From: Candidatus Competibacteraceae bacterium | GTDB lineage: Bacteria; Pseudomonadota; Gammaproteobacteria; Competibacterales; Competibacteraceae | Direction of reading: 5' to 3' | NCBI GenBank assembly: GCA_012032855.1 | Contig: JAAUQA010000014.1 | Location: 1-16,603, forward strand | Length of the DNA stretch: 16,603 bases | Shown here: piece after piece, positions 6,008 to 13,286 of the stretch | Layout: each line of letters opens with the position of its first letter | Numbering within the stretch: the first letter of the stretch is position 1 | The notes under the pieces: model-generated | The model's database searches: none | What the model was told of the DNA's origin: nothing | What the model saw: only the letters and a program-made list of their open reading frames with translations | Translations under genes and position numbers: made by a program

Positions 6008-8627
6008 ATGGCGATGAATGATCCTCATGCCCATTGTTGCTCGGGTCCTGTCGATGATCGGCAACTGAAAGATCCTATCTGCGGTATGCACGTGACCCCG
6101 AGGAGCCCCTATCAGTACGAATTGCTGGGAAAAACATTTTATTTCTGCAGTGAACACTGCATGAATCAGTTTGCTACATCTTCGGTAGAACAAGTCACCA
6201 AAGATGATCAGCACAAGGAGCTGAAAGACCCCGTCTGCGGGATGTCCGTATCAGCCGACAGCAAACTGACCTACACTCATGCGGGCGAGGTCTATCGTTT
6301 CTGTTGTCAGCACTGCCTGGACAAATTCAAAGGCGAACCGGAGCGCTATACGGCTGGCACCGAGGCGGTCGCCAAACCAACCAAACCTGCTCCAAAAGGT
6401 ACAATTTACACTTGCCCGATGCATTTGGAGATTCGCCAGGTAGGGCCGGGTAGTTGCCCCAAGTGCGGCATGGCTTTGGAACCGGAAGGAATCCCGGTCC
6501 TGGCAACCAAAACTGAGTATACCTGCCCCATGCACCCGGAGATCGTTCAAGACGAACCGGGTAGTTGTCCCAAGTGCGGCATGGCCTTGGAACCCCAATC
6601 GATCACCTTGGAAGAAGAGGAAAACCCGGAACTCAAGGACATGACTCGACGGTTTTGGATCAGCGCGGTATTGACAATCCCGCTGGTCATTATCGCTATG
6701 GGTCGACATTTTCCAGGGGTGTCTTTCGACTGGTTGGCCGCGCCGCAAACCTTGAACTGGCTTGAATTGCTGCTAGCCACGCCGGTCGTGCTGTGGGGTG
6801 GTTGGCCGTTCTTCGAACGAGGTTGGCAATCGCTGGTCCACCGCAGCCTCAATATGTTTACCCTGATTGGGTTAGGGGTTGGCGTTGCGTATTCCTACAG
6901 CATCATCGCCACCTTGTTCCCAGCGTTATTTCCTGATTCGTTTCGTAACACGCACGGCGAAGTGGCGGTCTATTTTGAAGCCGCTGCGGTGATCATTACC
7001 CTAGTCTTACTGGGTCAAGTGATGGAATTGCGGGCGCGCAATCAAACCGGTGCCGCGATCAAGGCGCTGCTGGGATTGGCGCCCAAAACCGCACGTCGCA
7101 TAAGCGCCGATGGTGGCGATGAAGATGTGGCCGTTGGATCAGATTAAGACCGGCGATCGGCTACGCATTCGCCCCGGTGAAAAAGTGCCAGTGGACGGCG
7201 TTGTGCTGGAAGGCCGCAGCAGCGTGGATGAATCGATGGTCACCGGCGAGCCGATTCCCATAGAGAAAACCGCCGGTGATTCGGTTATCGGCGCCACGGT
7301 GAATGGCACCGGTGGACTGATCATGGAGGCCCAAAAAGTCGGTGCCGATACCTTGTTGTCCCAGATTGTGCAGATGGTGGCGCAGGCGCAACGCAGCCGT
7401 GCGCCCATTCAGAAATTGGCCGATTTGGTCGCCGGTTATTTCGTCCCTATCGTTGTGACCGTAGCCGTGCTCACTTTCATCGTTTGGGCGATGTTCGGGC
7501 CGGCTCCGGCGATGGCTTACGCTATCATCAATGCCGTGGCAGTGCTCATCATCGCTTGCCCTTGTGCGCTAGGTTTGGCGACTCCGATGTCAATTATGAC
7601 CGCGACCGGAAAGGGCGCTACGGTCGGTGTGTTGTTCAAAAATGCCGAAGCCATCGAAGTGATGCGCCAAATCGACACCTTGGTAGTGGATAAGACCGGC
7701 ACCCTGACCGAAGGCAAACCCAAACTGGTTACCGTGATTCCCGGCCCGAACCATGATAAGACAACTCTGCTTCGTTTGGCCGCGACATTGGAACGGGGTA
7801 GCGAACATCCGCTGGCCGCCGCCATTGTCAGCGGGGCTCAGGAGCGGAACATCACGCTCGGTCAAGCCGAACACTTTGAATCGATTACCGGCAAAGGCGT
7901 GATGGGTCAAGTGGATGGGCGTCGGGTGGCCTTGGGTAACCACGCGTTGCTGCAAGCACTGAAGATCGATCCGGGTGCGCTGGAAGACGAAGCGGAAAAG
8001 CTGCGTACCGATGGCCAAACCGTGATGTTTGTCACGGTAGACGAGCAACCGGCGGGCTTGATCGGGGTTGCCGATCCTATCAAGGACACCACGCCCAGCG
8101 CTATCCAGGCCCTGCATGCGGAAGGGTTGAATATCGTCATGCTGACCGGCGATAGTGAGACCACAGCCCAGGCCGTGGCGAAGAAGCTTGGGCTTGATCA
8201 GGTGATTGCCGGTGTGCTGCCGGACCAAAAGGCGGAGAAGATCAAGGCATTGCAGGGCGAAGGTCGGCAGGTCGCGATGGCCGGCGATGGCGTCAACGAT
8301 GCTCCGGCTCTGGCGCAAGCACAGGTGGGAATCGCTATGGGCACAGGTACCGATGTGGCAATGGAAAGCGCCGGAGTTACCTTGGTTAAAGGCGATTTGA
8401 CCGGCATTATCCGCGCCCGACAACTGAGCCGCGCGACTATGCGCAATATTCGCCAGAATCTGTTCTTCGCGTTCGTTTACAACTCACTGGGTGTGCCGAT
8501 AGCAGCCGGTGTGTTGTATCCGGTCTTCGGTATCCTGCTCTCTCCGATAATCGCGGCGGCGGCGATGAGCATGAGTTCGGTCTCGGTCATATTCAATGCG
8601 CTGCGTCTTAATCGGGTGCGACTGTGA
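6008..8627 (+). CDS. copA: Cu(I)-exporting P1B-type ATPase (CopA type) with two YHS and two heavy-metal-binding domains, frame broken by one extra base
   Basis: This inner-membrane pump exports monovalent copper using ATP. Domain order: a His/Cys-rich lead (residues 7-11), two YHS domains (DPICGM at 22-27 with C47/C51; DPVCGM at 74-79 with C99/C100/C103), two heavy-metal-binding repeats (134-159 and 171-196, each YTCPMH...[13 protein letters not shown]), then the ATPase core. The core shows VTGEP (actuator), CPC in [12 protein letters not shown], the phosphorylated Asp in [11 protein letters not shown] (codon at 7689), SEHPLA and [11 protein letters not shown]. In the last two spans YN and MSMSS mark the Cu(I) class. 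The first frame stops at 7147 after DEDVAVGSD; removing one base at 7128-7132 gives [27 protein letters not shown] and about 872 residues. The second half alone is open from 7110. The start at 6008 has AAAGG five bases upstream and lies after the metal promoter; a longer open frame from 5912 would begin inside the promoter. Confidence 0.93.
6407..6595 (+). repeat. Tandem intragenic duplication of the heavy-metal-binding domain
   Basis: Codons 134-159 and 171-196 of the ATPase encode near-identical modules (6407-6484 and 6518-6595). The DNA is also close to identical, for example around AAGTGCGGCATGGC in both copies, which suggests a recent duplication rather than ancient repeats. Each copy contributes one CPMH and one CPKCGM metal-binding cluster. 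Confidence 0.8.
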
Positions 8628-8637
8628 TTACGGAGGG

Positions 8638-8664
8638 TCCGGGCATTCGAACAACGCACCCGGA
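8638..8664 (+). other. Inverted repeat just downstream of the copper ATPase
   Basis: TCCGGG (8638-8643) and CCCGGA (8659-8664) are perfect 6-base arms around a 15-base loop, 10 bases after the ATPase stop codon. No T-run follows, so it is not a convincing intrinsic terminator; it could be an RNA-stability hairpin within the operon. The downstream genes follow in the same direction. Confidence 0.3.
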
Positions 8665-8807
8665 TGGCGAACCGGCGTCGGCAGGTTCCGCAACGAATGC
8701 TGGCTTTGCAGGAACGTATGGAACAAGCGTTGTCCATTTGGAATGAGCTTCTTGATGGCGCTCCGGATAGCCAAAGTGTTTGCCATTTAATTGAATCAGA
8801 TCACTGA
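8664..8807 (+). CDS. Small ORF, 47 residues, possibly a MerR C-terminal remnant
   Basis: A short open frame between the ATPase and the DsbA-like gene, in the same frame as the ATPase and open from its stop codon. The product is basic at the start and helical, and ends in SVCHLIESDH. The pattern of an amphipathic helix (RMLALQERMEQAL) followed by a cysteine and CHLIE resembles the dimerisation helix and metal-binding tail of MerR-family regulators (compare CPIIE at the end of CueR). No DNA-binding domain precedes it and no clear ribosome binding site is seen. It may be a degraded regulator tail, an unrelated small protein, or non-coding. Low confidence. Confidence 0.3.
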   Translation: MANRRRQVPQRMLALQERMEQALSIWNELLDGAPDSQSVCHLIESDH

Positions 8808-8866
8808 ATATGCGGATCTTCAGCCGTTTGCTAGATCAAATACAAAACCACCTTGAGGATTTCATA

Positions 8867-9635
8867 ATGCCCCGCCTATTTTTACTGCTCAGCGATTATG
8901 CTTTTTACTCTATTGATGCTCGCCTTCGCGCAACACGTTCATGCGGAAGATAATTTTGTGCGATCTGAAGAACTTGACCAACGGATTCGGGAGTATTTGT
9001 TGGAGAATCCGCAAATCATCTTGGAGTCGGTTCAGCGCTTCCAAGTCGAGCAGCAGCGGTCACAAGTTCAACAAGCCCAACAAGCGTTGCTCAGTCGTCA
9101 GGACGAGATTTTCAATAATCCTGATGATCCGATTGGCGGCAATCCGGATGGTGATGTCACGGTCGTCGAATTCATGGACTACAACTGCCCCTATTGCCGT
9201 AAGGCATTCAACCAACTTACCCAACTGGCTAAGGATGATCCGAATGTCAAGCTGCTGTTCAAAGAAATGCCGGTGCTCGGTGCGGGTTCTGATTTCGCTG
9301 CCCGCGCTGCTTTAGCGTCGATCAAACAGAACCTTTACATGGAATTTCACAATGCACTAATGAGCATGAATGGGCGCTTGAATGAATCCGTTATCCTCTC
9401 CATTGCCGGGCAGAGCGGGTTGAATGTTGATCAGCTCAAGCAAGATATGGCTGATCCGCAAATCCAAGCAAGCATTGACCGCAATATGCAACTCGCGGAA
9501 GCCCTGGGTATTCGAGGCACGCCGGCATTTGTCATCGGTGATGAAGTCGTACGCGGCGCGGTAGATTTAAACAAACTCAAACAATCGGTCACCAAGGCGA
9601 GGAAAGCGGGAAAGGAAGTAGGGAAAGTTAATTGA
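8867..9635 (+). CDS. DsbA/ScsC-like periplasmic thiol-disulfide protein, probable frame break in the signal peptide
   Basis: A periplasmic thioredoxin-fold protein. Within the open part (8898-9635, 245 residues) there is the end of a signal peptide (LMLAFAQHVHA-ED), an N-terminal helical stretch with LDQRIREYLLENPQIILESV and a Q-rich coiled-coil-like segment, then the thioredoxin fold with CPYC (C97/C100) and the cis-proline loop GTPAFVIGD. The N-terminal helix plus CPYC is typical of the Com1/ScsC/BdbD-like DsbA branch; ScsC proteins are linked to copper tolerance, which fits the adjacent copper pump. The best ribosome binding site (GAGG, eight bases before ATG 8867) starts MPRLF in another frame; one base too many in CCCC or TTTTT before 8898 would join it to the signal peptide (about 255 residues). 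The ATG at 8898 has no ribosome binding site and no basic n-region. The stop overlaps the next gene. Confidence 0.82.
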
Positions 9636-11278
9636 GTAAGGCCGAGTACCAAGCGCAGCGAATGATCAATAAGTATTCCCTGTTCAATAAAGGCAGCAAC
9701 TGCTGGCAGATTGCCGATGCCAATCGCGTCAGCGTTCTGGTTGACGGTTCGGCATACTTTGCGGCTTTTCGCGAAGCCGTCAAACGGGCCCGACACTCGG
9801 TACTGATTGTGGGCTGGGATATCGATAGCCGCACGCGCTTGCTGCGTGGCCTTGCTCAAGACGATTTTCCGGTCGAATTAGGGACTTTTTTAGATGCCGT
9901 GGTGCGGCGCCGACCGACCTTGCAGGTGTATTTGTTGAGCTGGGACTTTGCCGCGCTTTATTGGCAGGAACGGGAGTGGTTTATACGTTACAAATTGCAG
10001 TGGCGCACCCACCAACGCTTGCATTTTGCGCTGGACGGCACCCATGCAGTTGCCGGTTCACACCATCAGAAGATCGTGGTGGTCGACGATGCGGTGGCTT
10101 TTGTGGGTGGGCTGGATTTAACCAAACGGCGTTGGGATACGCCCGCGCGACATGCCGATGATCCGCGTCGCACCGATACCGAAGGTGAACAGTATCCTCC
10201 GTTTCATGACATTCAGATGATGGTGGATGGCGAAGCCGCCGCAGCACTGGGTCGGTTGCTCAGAAGGCGTTGGCAACAGGCAACAGGCGAAAGCTTGAGT
10301 CAGCCGGAGGCGATCGCTATTGATCCTTGGCCATCCTCAATTCAACCTATCATCCGCAACGCCAAAGTCGCAATTGTACGAACCGAACCCGGTATCGGCG
10401 ATAAGCCCGCCGTCAGGGAAGTGGAGCAATTGTATCTGGATATGATTGCGGCAGCCCGCGAGACCATCTACATCGAAAATCAGTATCTCACTTCGCACGT
10501 TATCGGCGCGGCATTGTGTGATCGATTACGTGCAGCGGATGGACCGGAAGTCCTGTTGATCCTGCCCATGCAAACCAGCGGCTGGTTGGAACAAGTCACT
10601 ATGGATGTGCTGCGGGCACGGTTGTTGGAGCAATTAAGATCTGCCGATATCCATGGGCGACTGCGCGTTTATTATCCTGTCGTGCCTGATCTAACCGATG
10701 ATTGTGTCAACGTGCACGCTAAGCTGATTATTGTCGATGACCGTTTGCTCAGGATCGGTTCCGCCAATCTCAGCAACCGTTCGATGGGACTGGACAGCGA
10801 ATGCGATTTGGCGCTTGAAGCCCGTAACGATAAGCATCGCATGGCAATCAAGGGATTTCGCGACCATCTGTTGAGTCAACATTTGGGTGTCGAACAATCA
10901 GTAGTTTCGAGCGCTTTGGTACTTACAGGGTCGCTGAATGCTGCCGTGGATAGCTTGCGTGGTGGGGCGCGTACCTTAAGTGAACTGGATGGCCAGATCT
11001 CGGTATTGCTGGATAATGCAGTGCCTGCCGCCACTGTAATTGATCCTGAACAACCATTAGCGGTACAGGCGTTGCTGGCTCATTTTGTACCAGGTATTCA
11101 ATTGGAGGGCTCCGCAGGGTTTTGGGTGAGCAGTCGGGTGAGCGATATGGCGCTGCTGAGTTTCGGTTTGGCGTTACGCTGGACGCCACTAGCGCGTTGG
11201 TTGGATGCCGGCCTGAATCATTTACAGTGGCCTTTGGATATCAGCTTGGATTTGCTCGATTCATTGAAAGAGCGGTGA
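9632..11278 (+). CDS. Phospholipase D-like protein with two HKD motifs, lacking the usual C-terminal VTT domain
   Basis: A 548-residue phospholipase D superfamily protein. It has two catalytic HxKxxxxD motifs: H145-K147-D152 followed by FVGGLDLTKRRWD, and H362-K364-D369 followed by IGSANLSNRSMG. Such proteins hydrolyse or transfer phosphatidyl groups (cardiolipin synthase or phospholipase D activity); the true substrate is not known. There is no signal peptide or clear membrane span. Relatives often continue after the WTPLARWLD region into a membrane VTT/DedA domain; here the protein ends at LLDSLKER, just where that domain would begin. The start is TTG at 9632, overlapping the preceding TGA, with AGGGAAAG upstream; ATG 9663 is the alternative but has a poorer ribosome binding site. 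It is the last gene before the terminator at 11301. Confidence 0.9.
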   Translation: MSKAEYQAQRMINKYSLFNKGSNCWQIADANRVSVLVDGSAYFAAFREAVKRARHSVLIVGWDIDSRTRLLRGLAQDDFPVELGTFLDAVVRRRPTLQVYLLSWDFAALYWQEREWFIRYKLQWRTHQRLHFALDGTHAVAGSHHQKIVVVDDAVAFVGGLDLTKRRWDTPARHADDPRRTDTEGEQYPPFHDIQMMVDGEAAAALGRLLRRRWQQATGESLSQPEAIAIDPWPSSIQPIIRNAKVAIVRTEPGIGDKPAVREVEQLYLDMIAAARETIYIENQYLTSHVIGAALCDRLRAADGPEVLLILPMQTSGWLEQVTMDVLRARLLEQLRSADIHGRLRVYYPVVPDLTDDCVNVHAKLIIVDDRLLRIGSANLSNRSMGLDSECDLALEARNDKHRMAIKGFRDHLLSQHLGVEQSVVSSALVLTGSLNAAVDSLRGGARTLSELDGQISVLLDNAVPAATVIDPEQPLAVQALLAHFVPGIQLEGSAGFWVSSRVSDMALLSFGLALRWTPLARWLDAGLNHLQWPLDISLDLLDSLKER

Positions 11279-11300
11279 CTGGAATAGCCAAGCTCAACTC

Positions 11301-11328
11301 AGCGGCATTGGTAAATGCCGCTTGTTTT
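11301..11328 (+). terminator. Intrinsic terminator closing the copper/PLD operon
   Basis: A perfect 9-base stem (AGCGGCATT at 11301-11309 and its complement at 11314-11322) with a GGTA loop, followed by TTGTTTT. It starts 23 bases after the phospholipase D stop codon. On the opposite strand the stem follows the convergent PLDc_N gene and could act in both directions, although the minus-side tail is not T-rich. Confidence 0.85.
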
Positions 11329-11346
11329 GAATTAGAGCTGTATTGG

Positions 11347-11525
11347 TCATGCTTTTGGACCGAGAAAGAACCAAAGGATTAGACCAAGTATCGGTAGCAA
11401 CAAAATCAGCACAACCCATAATACTTTTTGACCGGTTGATGCTGTACTGGAGACAACCTTAACAATAGCATAAATATCGGCTATTAATATCAATAAGCCA
11501 AAATACCGCCAACTTCAATACCCAT
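11347..11525 (-). CDS. PLDc_N-type small membrane protein, frame broken by one missing base
   Basis: A peptide of about 59 residues too short for routine gene finders. From ATG 11525 it reads MGIEVGGI and then hits a stop; in the next frame it continues GLLILIADIYAIVKVVSS, then TASTGQKVLWVVLILLLPIL and GLILWFFLGPKA before its stop at 11349-11347. This is the pattern of the PLDc_N (phospholipase D nuclease N-terminal) domain: two membrane spans around a short S/T-G-x-K loop and a final WFFLGP. One T missing from the T4 run on the minus strand (11500-11503) explains the break. AAGGAG lies 12 bases before the ATG. It lies downstream of the CsbD gene in the same direction and may be co-transcribed. 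Function unknown; related domains anchor cardiolipin synthases in the membrane. Confidence 0.8.
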
Positions 11526-11605
11526 AACAATACATTTCTCCTTGGCAAGAATTCATCCATGAATCGTTAAAGGTTCCTTCTATTGAGTCTGATGACCAGA
11601 AGACA

Positions 11606-11797
11606 TTAGCCGTCACTATCCTTTTTACTACCGCCTGCGATGTCTCTCACTTTGTCAACGACGGCCTCAGCTGTTTCTTTGATTTTTCCCGCCACTTGGT
11701 CTTTCTGTCCTTCACGCTTTAGCTCATCATTACCGGTCACGGCGCCTGTAGCCTCTTTAACGCGACCCTTAATATCATCTTGAGTACTAGAACTCAT
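11606..11797 (-). CDS. CsbD-like stress protein
   Basis: A 63-residue hydrophilic protein of the CsbD family: an N-terminal DDIKGRVKEATGAVTGNDELKREGQ followed by a second helical repeat QVAGKIKETAEAVVDKV. CsbD-like proteins are abundant under general stress in many bacteria; the biochemical role is unknown. The start at 11797 has GAGGAG nine bases upstream. It ends 80 bases before the PLDc_N peptide gene, which has the same orientation. The gene lies in an AT-rich stretch between two plus-strand operons. Confidence 0.92.
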   Translation of the reverse strand: MSSSTQDDIKGRVKEATGAVTGNDELKREGQKDQVAGKIKETAEAVVDKVRDIAGGSKKDSDG

Positions 11798-11928
11798 TAG
11801 CTTTTACTCCTCTATTGTTAAAAACATCTCAAAGATTAAGCAAGCTCATGTATGACAACTTGCTGTGCTAAGCTATGAGCAAGATCGTTGCCATGTATTT
11901 ATACTTCCTTTAATTCAACAGCTTATGT

Positions 11929-11934
11929 TATAAT
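11929..11934 (+). promoter_or_regulatory. Isolated consensus -10 hexamer TATAAT
   Basis: A perfect TATAAT facing the metallopeptidase gene about 240 bases downstream. The hexamer 17 bases upstream (TCCTTT) is not a -35 match, so activity would need an activator or an extended element. The downstream tandem palindromes would lie within its transcript. Confidence 0.25.
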
Positions 11935-11992
11935 TTGCGATTGTTGCTAATAGGCAAACAGGGATGTATTAGGGTGATTTCCCAATTGAATT

Positions 11993-12027
11993 TGTAAAAA
12001 ATACATTACGATGTAAAAATTACATTA
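11993..12027. repeat. Two tandem palindromic direct repeats, TGTAA-N3-TTACA type
   Basis: TGTAAAAAATACATTA (11993-12008) and TGTAAAAATTACATTA (12012-12027) agree at 15 of 16 positions, 19 bases apart. The second contains the perfect dyad TGTAA-AAA-TTACA; the first is TGTA-N5-TACA. Two in-phase dyads at about two helical turns are typical of a site bound by a dimeric regulator, but the cognate protein is not identifiable here. Confidence 0.5.
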
Positions 12028-12062
12028 ACCCAAAGTGTAGTATGCAAATAAAATGAGCCGAA

Positions 12063-12128
12063 TTACGCGACTTTGCCTAGCGTATACACCGAATGGCATC
12101 TTGTTTGTAATTCATTTTCCATCTCCAT
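12063..12128 (-). mobile_element. Possible 5' remnant of an IS200/IS605 family transposase gene (tnpA)
   Basis: A 21-codon frame starting at 12128 with GGGAG about seven bases upstream. The peptide MEMENELQTRCHSVYTLGKVA begins like TnpA proteins of IS200/IS605, where a basic residue plus HSVY-L opens the HUH-nuclease fold (then usually H-LV-V-KYR). Here the match ends after HSVYTL, so at most a scrap remains. It is based on recall of the family pattern over about 12 residues and could be chance. Confidence 0.3.
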
Positions 12129-12173
12129 GATTTCTCCCTTTTTAAATCACCTAAGGAAATATTCTAAGCAACT

Positions 12174-13248
12174 ATGAAGCGTTTTCACTGTGATTGCTGC
12201 GGACAATCGGTTTTTTTCGAGAATATCCAATGTGTCCGTTGCGGACATACGCTAGGTTATCTTCCTGAGCTGAGCTGTATGAGCGCGTTGCAAGCTGAGG
12301 GTGATCAGCAGTGGCGTAGCCTGGCCCCAGTGGCGGAAGGTCGGCTCTATAAGCAGTGCCAAAATTACCGCCAGGAACAGGTTTGCAATTGGATGCTGCC
12401 CGCTGAGAGTGCTGAGCCGTTTTGTCCAGCCTGTCGTTTGAATCGAACCATTCCCAACCTGGGCCAACCGGGGTATTTTGATTGTTGGCAACGTTTGGAA
12501 AGCGCCAAGCGACGTCTAGTATACAGCTTGATTAATTTGGGATTACCTTTGCTCAATAAACAGGACGATCCTGAGCATGGCTTAGCGTTCGATTTTCTAG
12601 CTAATGTAAATCCGGAGTTCGGCGAGTCTCAGCAAGTGATGACCGGCCATGCCAACGGCCTCATCACGCTTAACATCGCCGAAGCCGATGACGTGGTGCG
12701 AGAAAAGATGCGCTTGGAGATGAACGAGCGCTATCGCACGGTGCTGGGGCATTTCCGGCATGAAATCGGCCATTATTACTGGGAGTGTCTCGTTCGTGAT
12801 TCAGATTGGTTGACACCCTTTCGTGACCTGTTCATGGACGAACGTACCCCCTATGACGAAGCGTTACAACAGCATTACGAACTGGGACCGCCGAGCAATT
12901 GGTCGCAACGCTATATTAGCAGCTATGCCAGCGCTCATCCCTGGGAGGACTGGGGCGGAAACCTGGGCACACTACCTCCATATTACCGATACTTTGGAAA
13001 CGGCTACCGGATTTGGTTTGACGGTCGATTCCGTCGCCTCGACTTCTTTCCAATTACCGGAACATGTGGCTGAGGTGGCGGGATCCTTTCACACCCTACT
13101 GTCCCAATGGTGGCCACTCACCTTCGCGCTGAATAGTCTCAATCGCAGCATGGGTTTGAAAGATCCATACCCGTTTGTATTATCCGAAGCGGTGATTGAG
13201 AAACTGGGTTTTGTACACCGCATGATTGAAGGCGCTAAAATGCGTTAG
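12174..13248 (+). CDS. Putative zinc-ribbon metallopeptidase (HExxH), frame broken by one extra base
   Basis: This is the putative zinc-binding metallopeptidase family with an N-terminal zinc ribbon (C6/C9 and C20/C23, CDCCG...CVRCGH), further cysteines in FCPACRLN, and the peptidase motif HEIGH at residues 196-200. The first frame runs to 13073 but leaves the family pattern after HPWEDW; the next frame resumes at once with AETWAHYLHITDTLETA and continues to QWWPLTFALNSLNRSMGLKDPYPF, ending at 13248. One surplus G in the GGGG at 12952-12955 explains it; corrected length about 357 residues, normal for the family. No signal peptide, so probably cytoplasmic. Its substrate is unknown. The ribosome binding site is weak (AAGGAA about 16 bases upstream). 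Role in this stress-type cluster is inferred from context only. Confidence 0.87.
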
Positions 13249-13286
13249 TAATAATCATACCCCTTAACATTTCACCAGCATCTTTC

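Larger units (their letters stand above)
11798..12173. other. AT-rich intergenic region of 376 bases between csbD-like gene and metallopeptidase gene
   Basis: No complete gene. It contains the upstream region of the csbD-like gene, a plus-strand TATAAT at 11929-11934 without a good -35, a pair of tandem palindromes at 11993-12027 and a 21-codon minus-strand frame at 12063-12128 that may be the 5' end of an IS200/IS605 tnpA. The composition is clearly more AT-rich than the flanking genes. Confidence 0.7.

Noticed and set aside
7105..7150. Programmed ribosomal frameshifting in the copper ATPase
   Set aside because: There is no slippery heptamer or clear downstream structure at GATGTGGCC, and frame breaks of the same kind occur in unrelated genes across the window.
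7590..8423. A 277-codon minus-strand open frame opposite the copper ATPase
   Set aside because: It is a shadow of a strongly conserved ATPase core with all catalytic motifs on the plus strand; its translation has no recognisable domain.
8638..8664. A terminator directly after the copper ATPase
   Set aside because: The 6-base arms have a 15-base loop and no T-run follows; I keep it only as an inverted repeat.
11993..12027. A CRISPR-like repeat pair
   Set aside because: There are only two 16-base units with a 3-base gap, no spacer-sized intervals and no cas genes; paired operators are a better reading.
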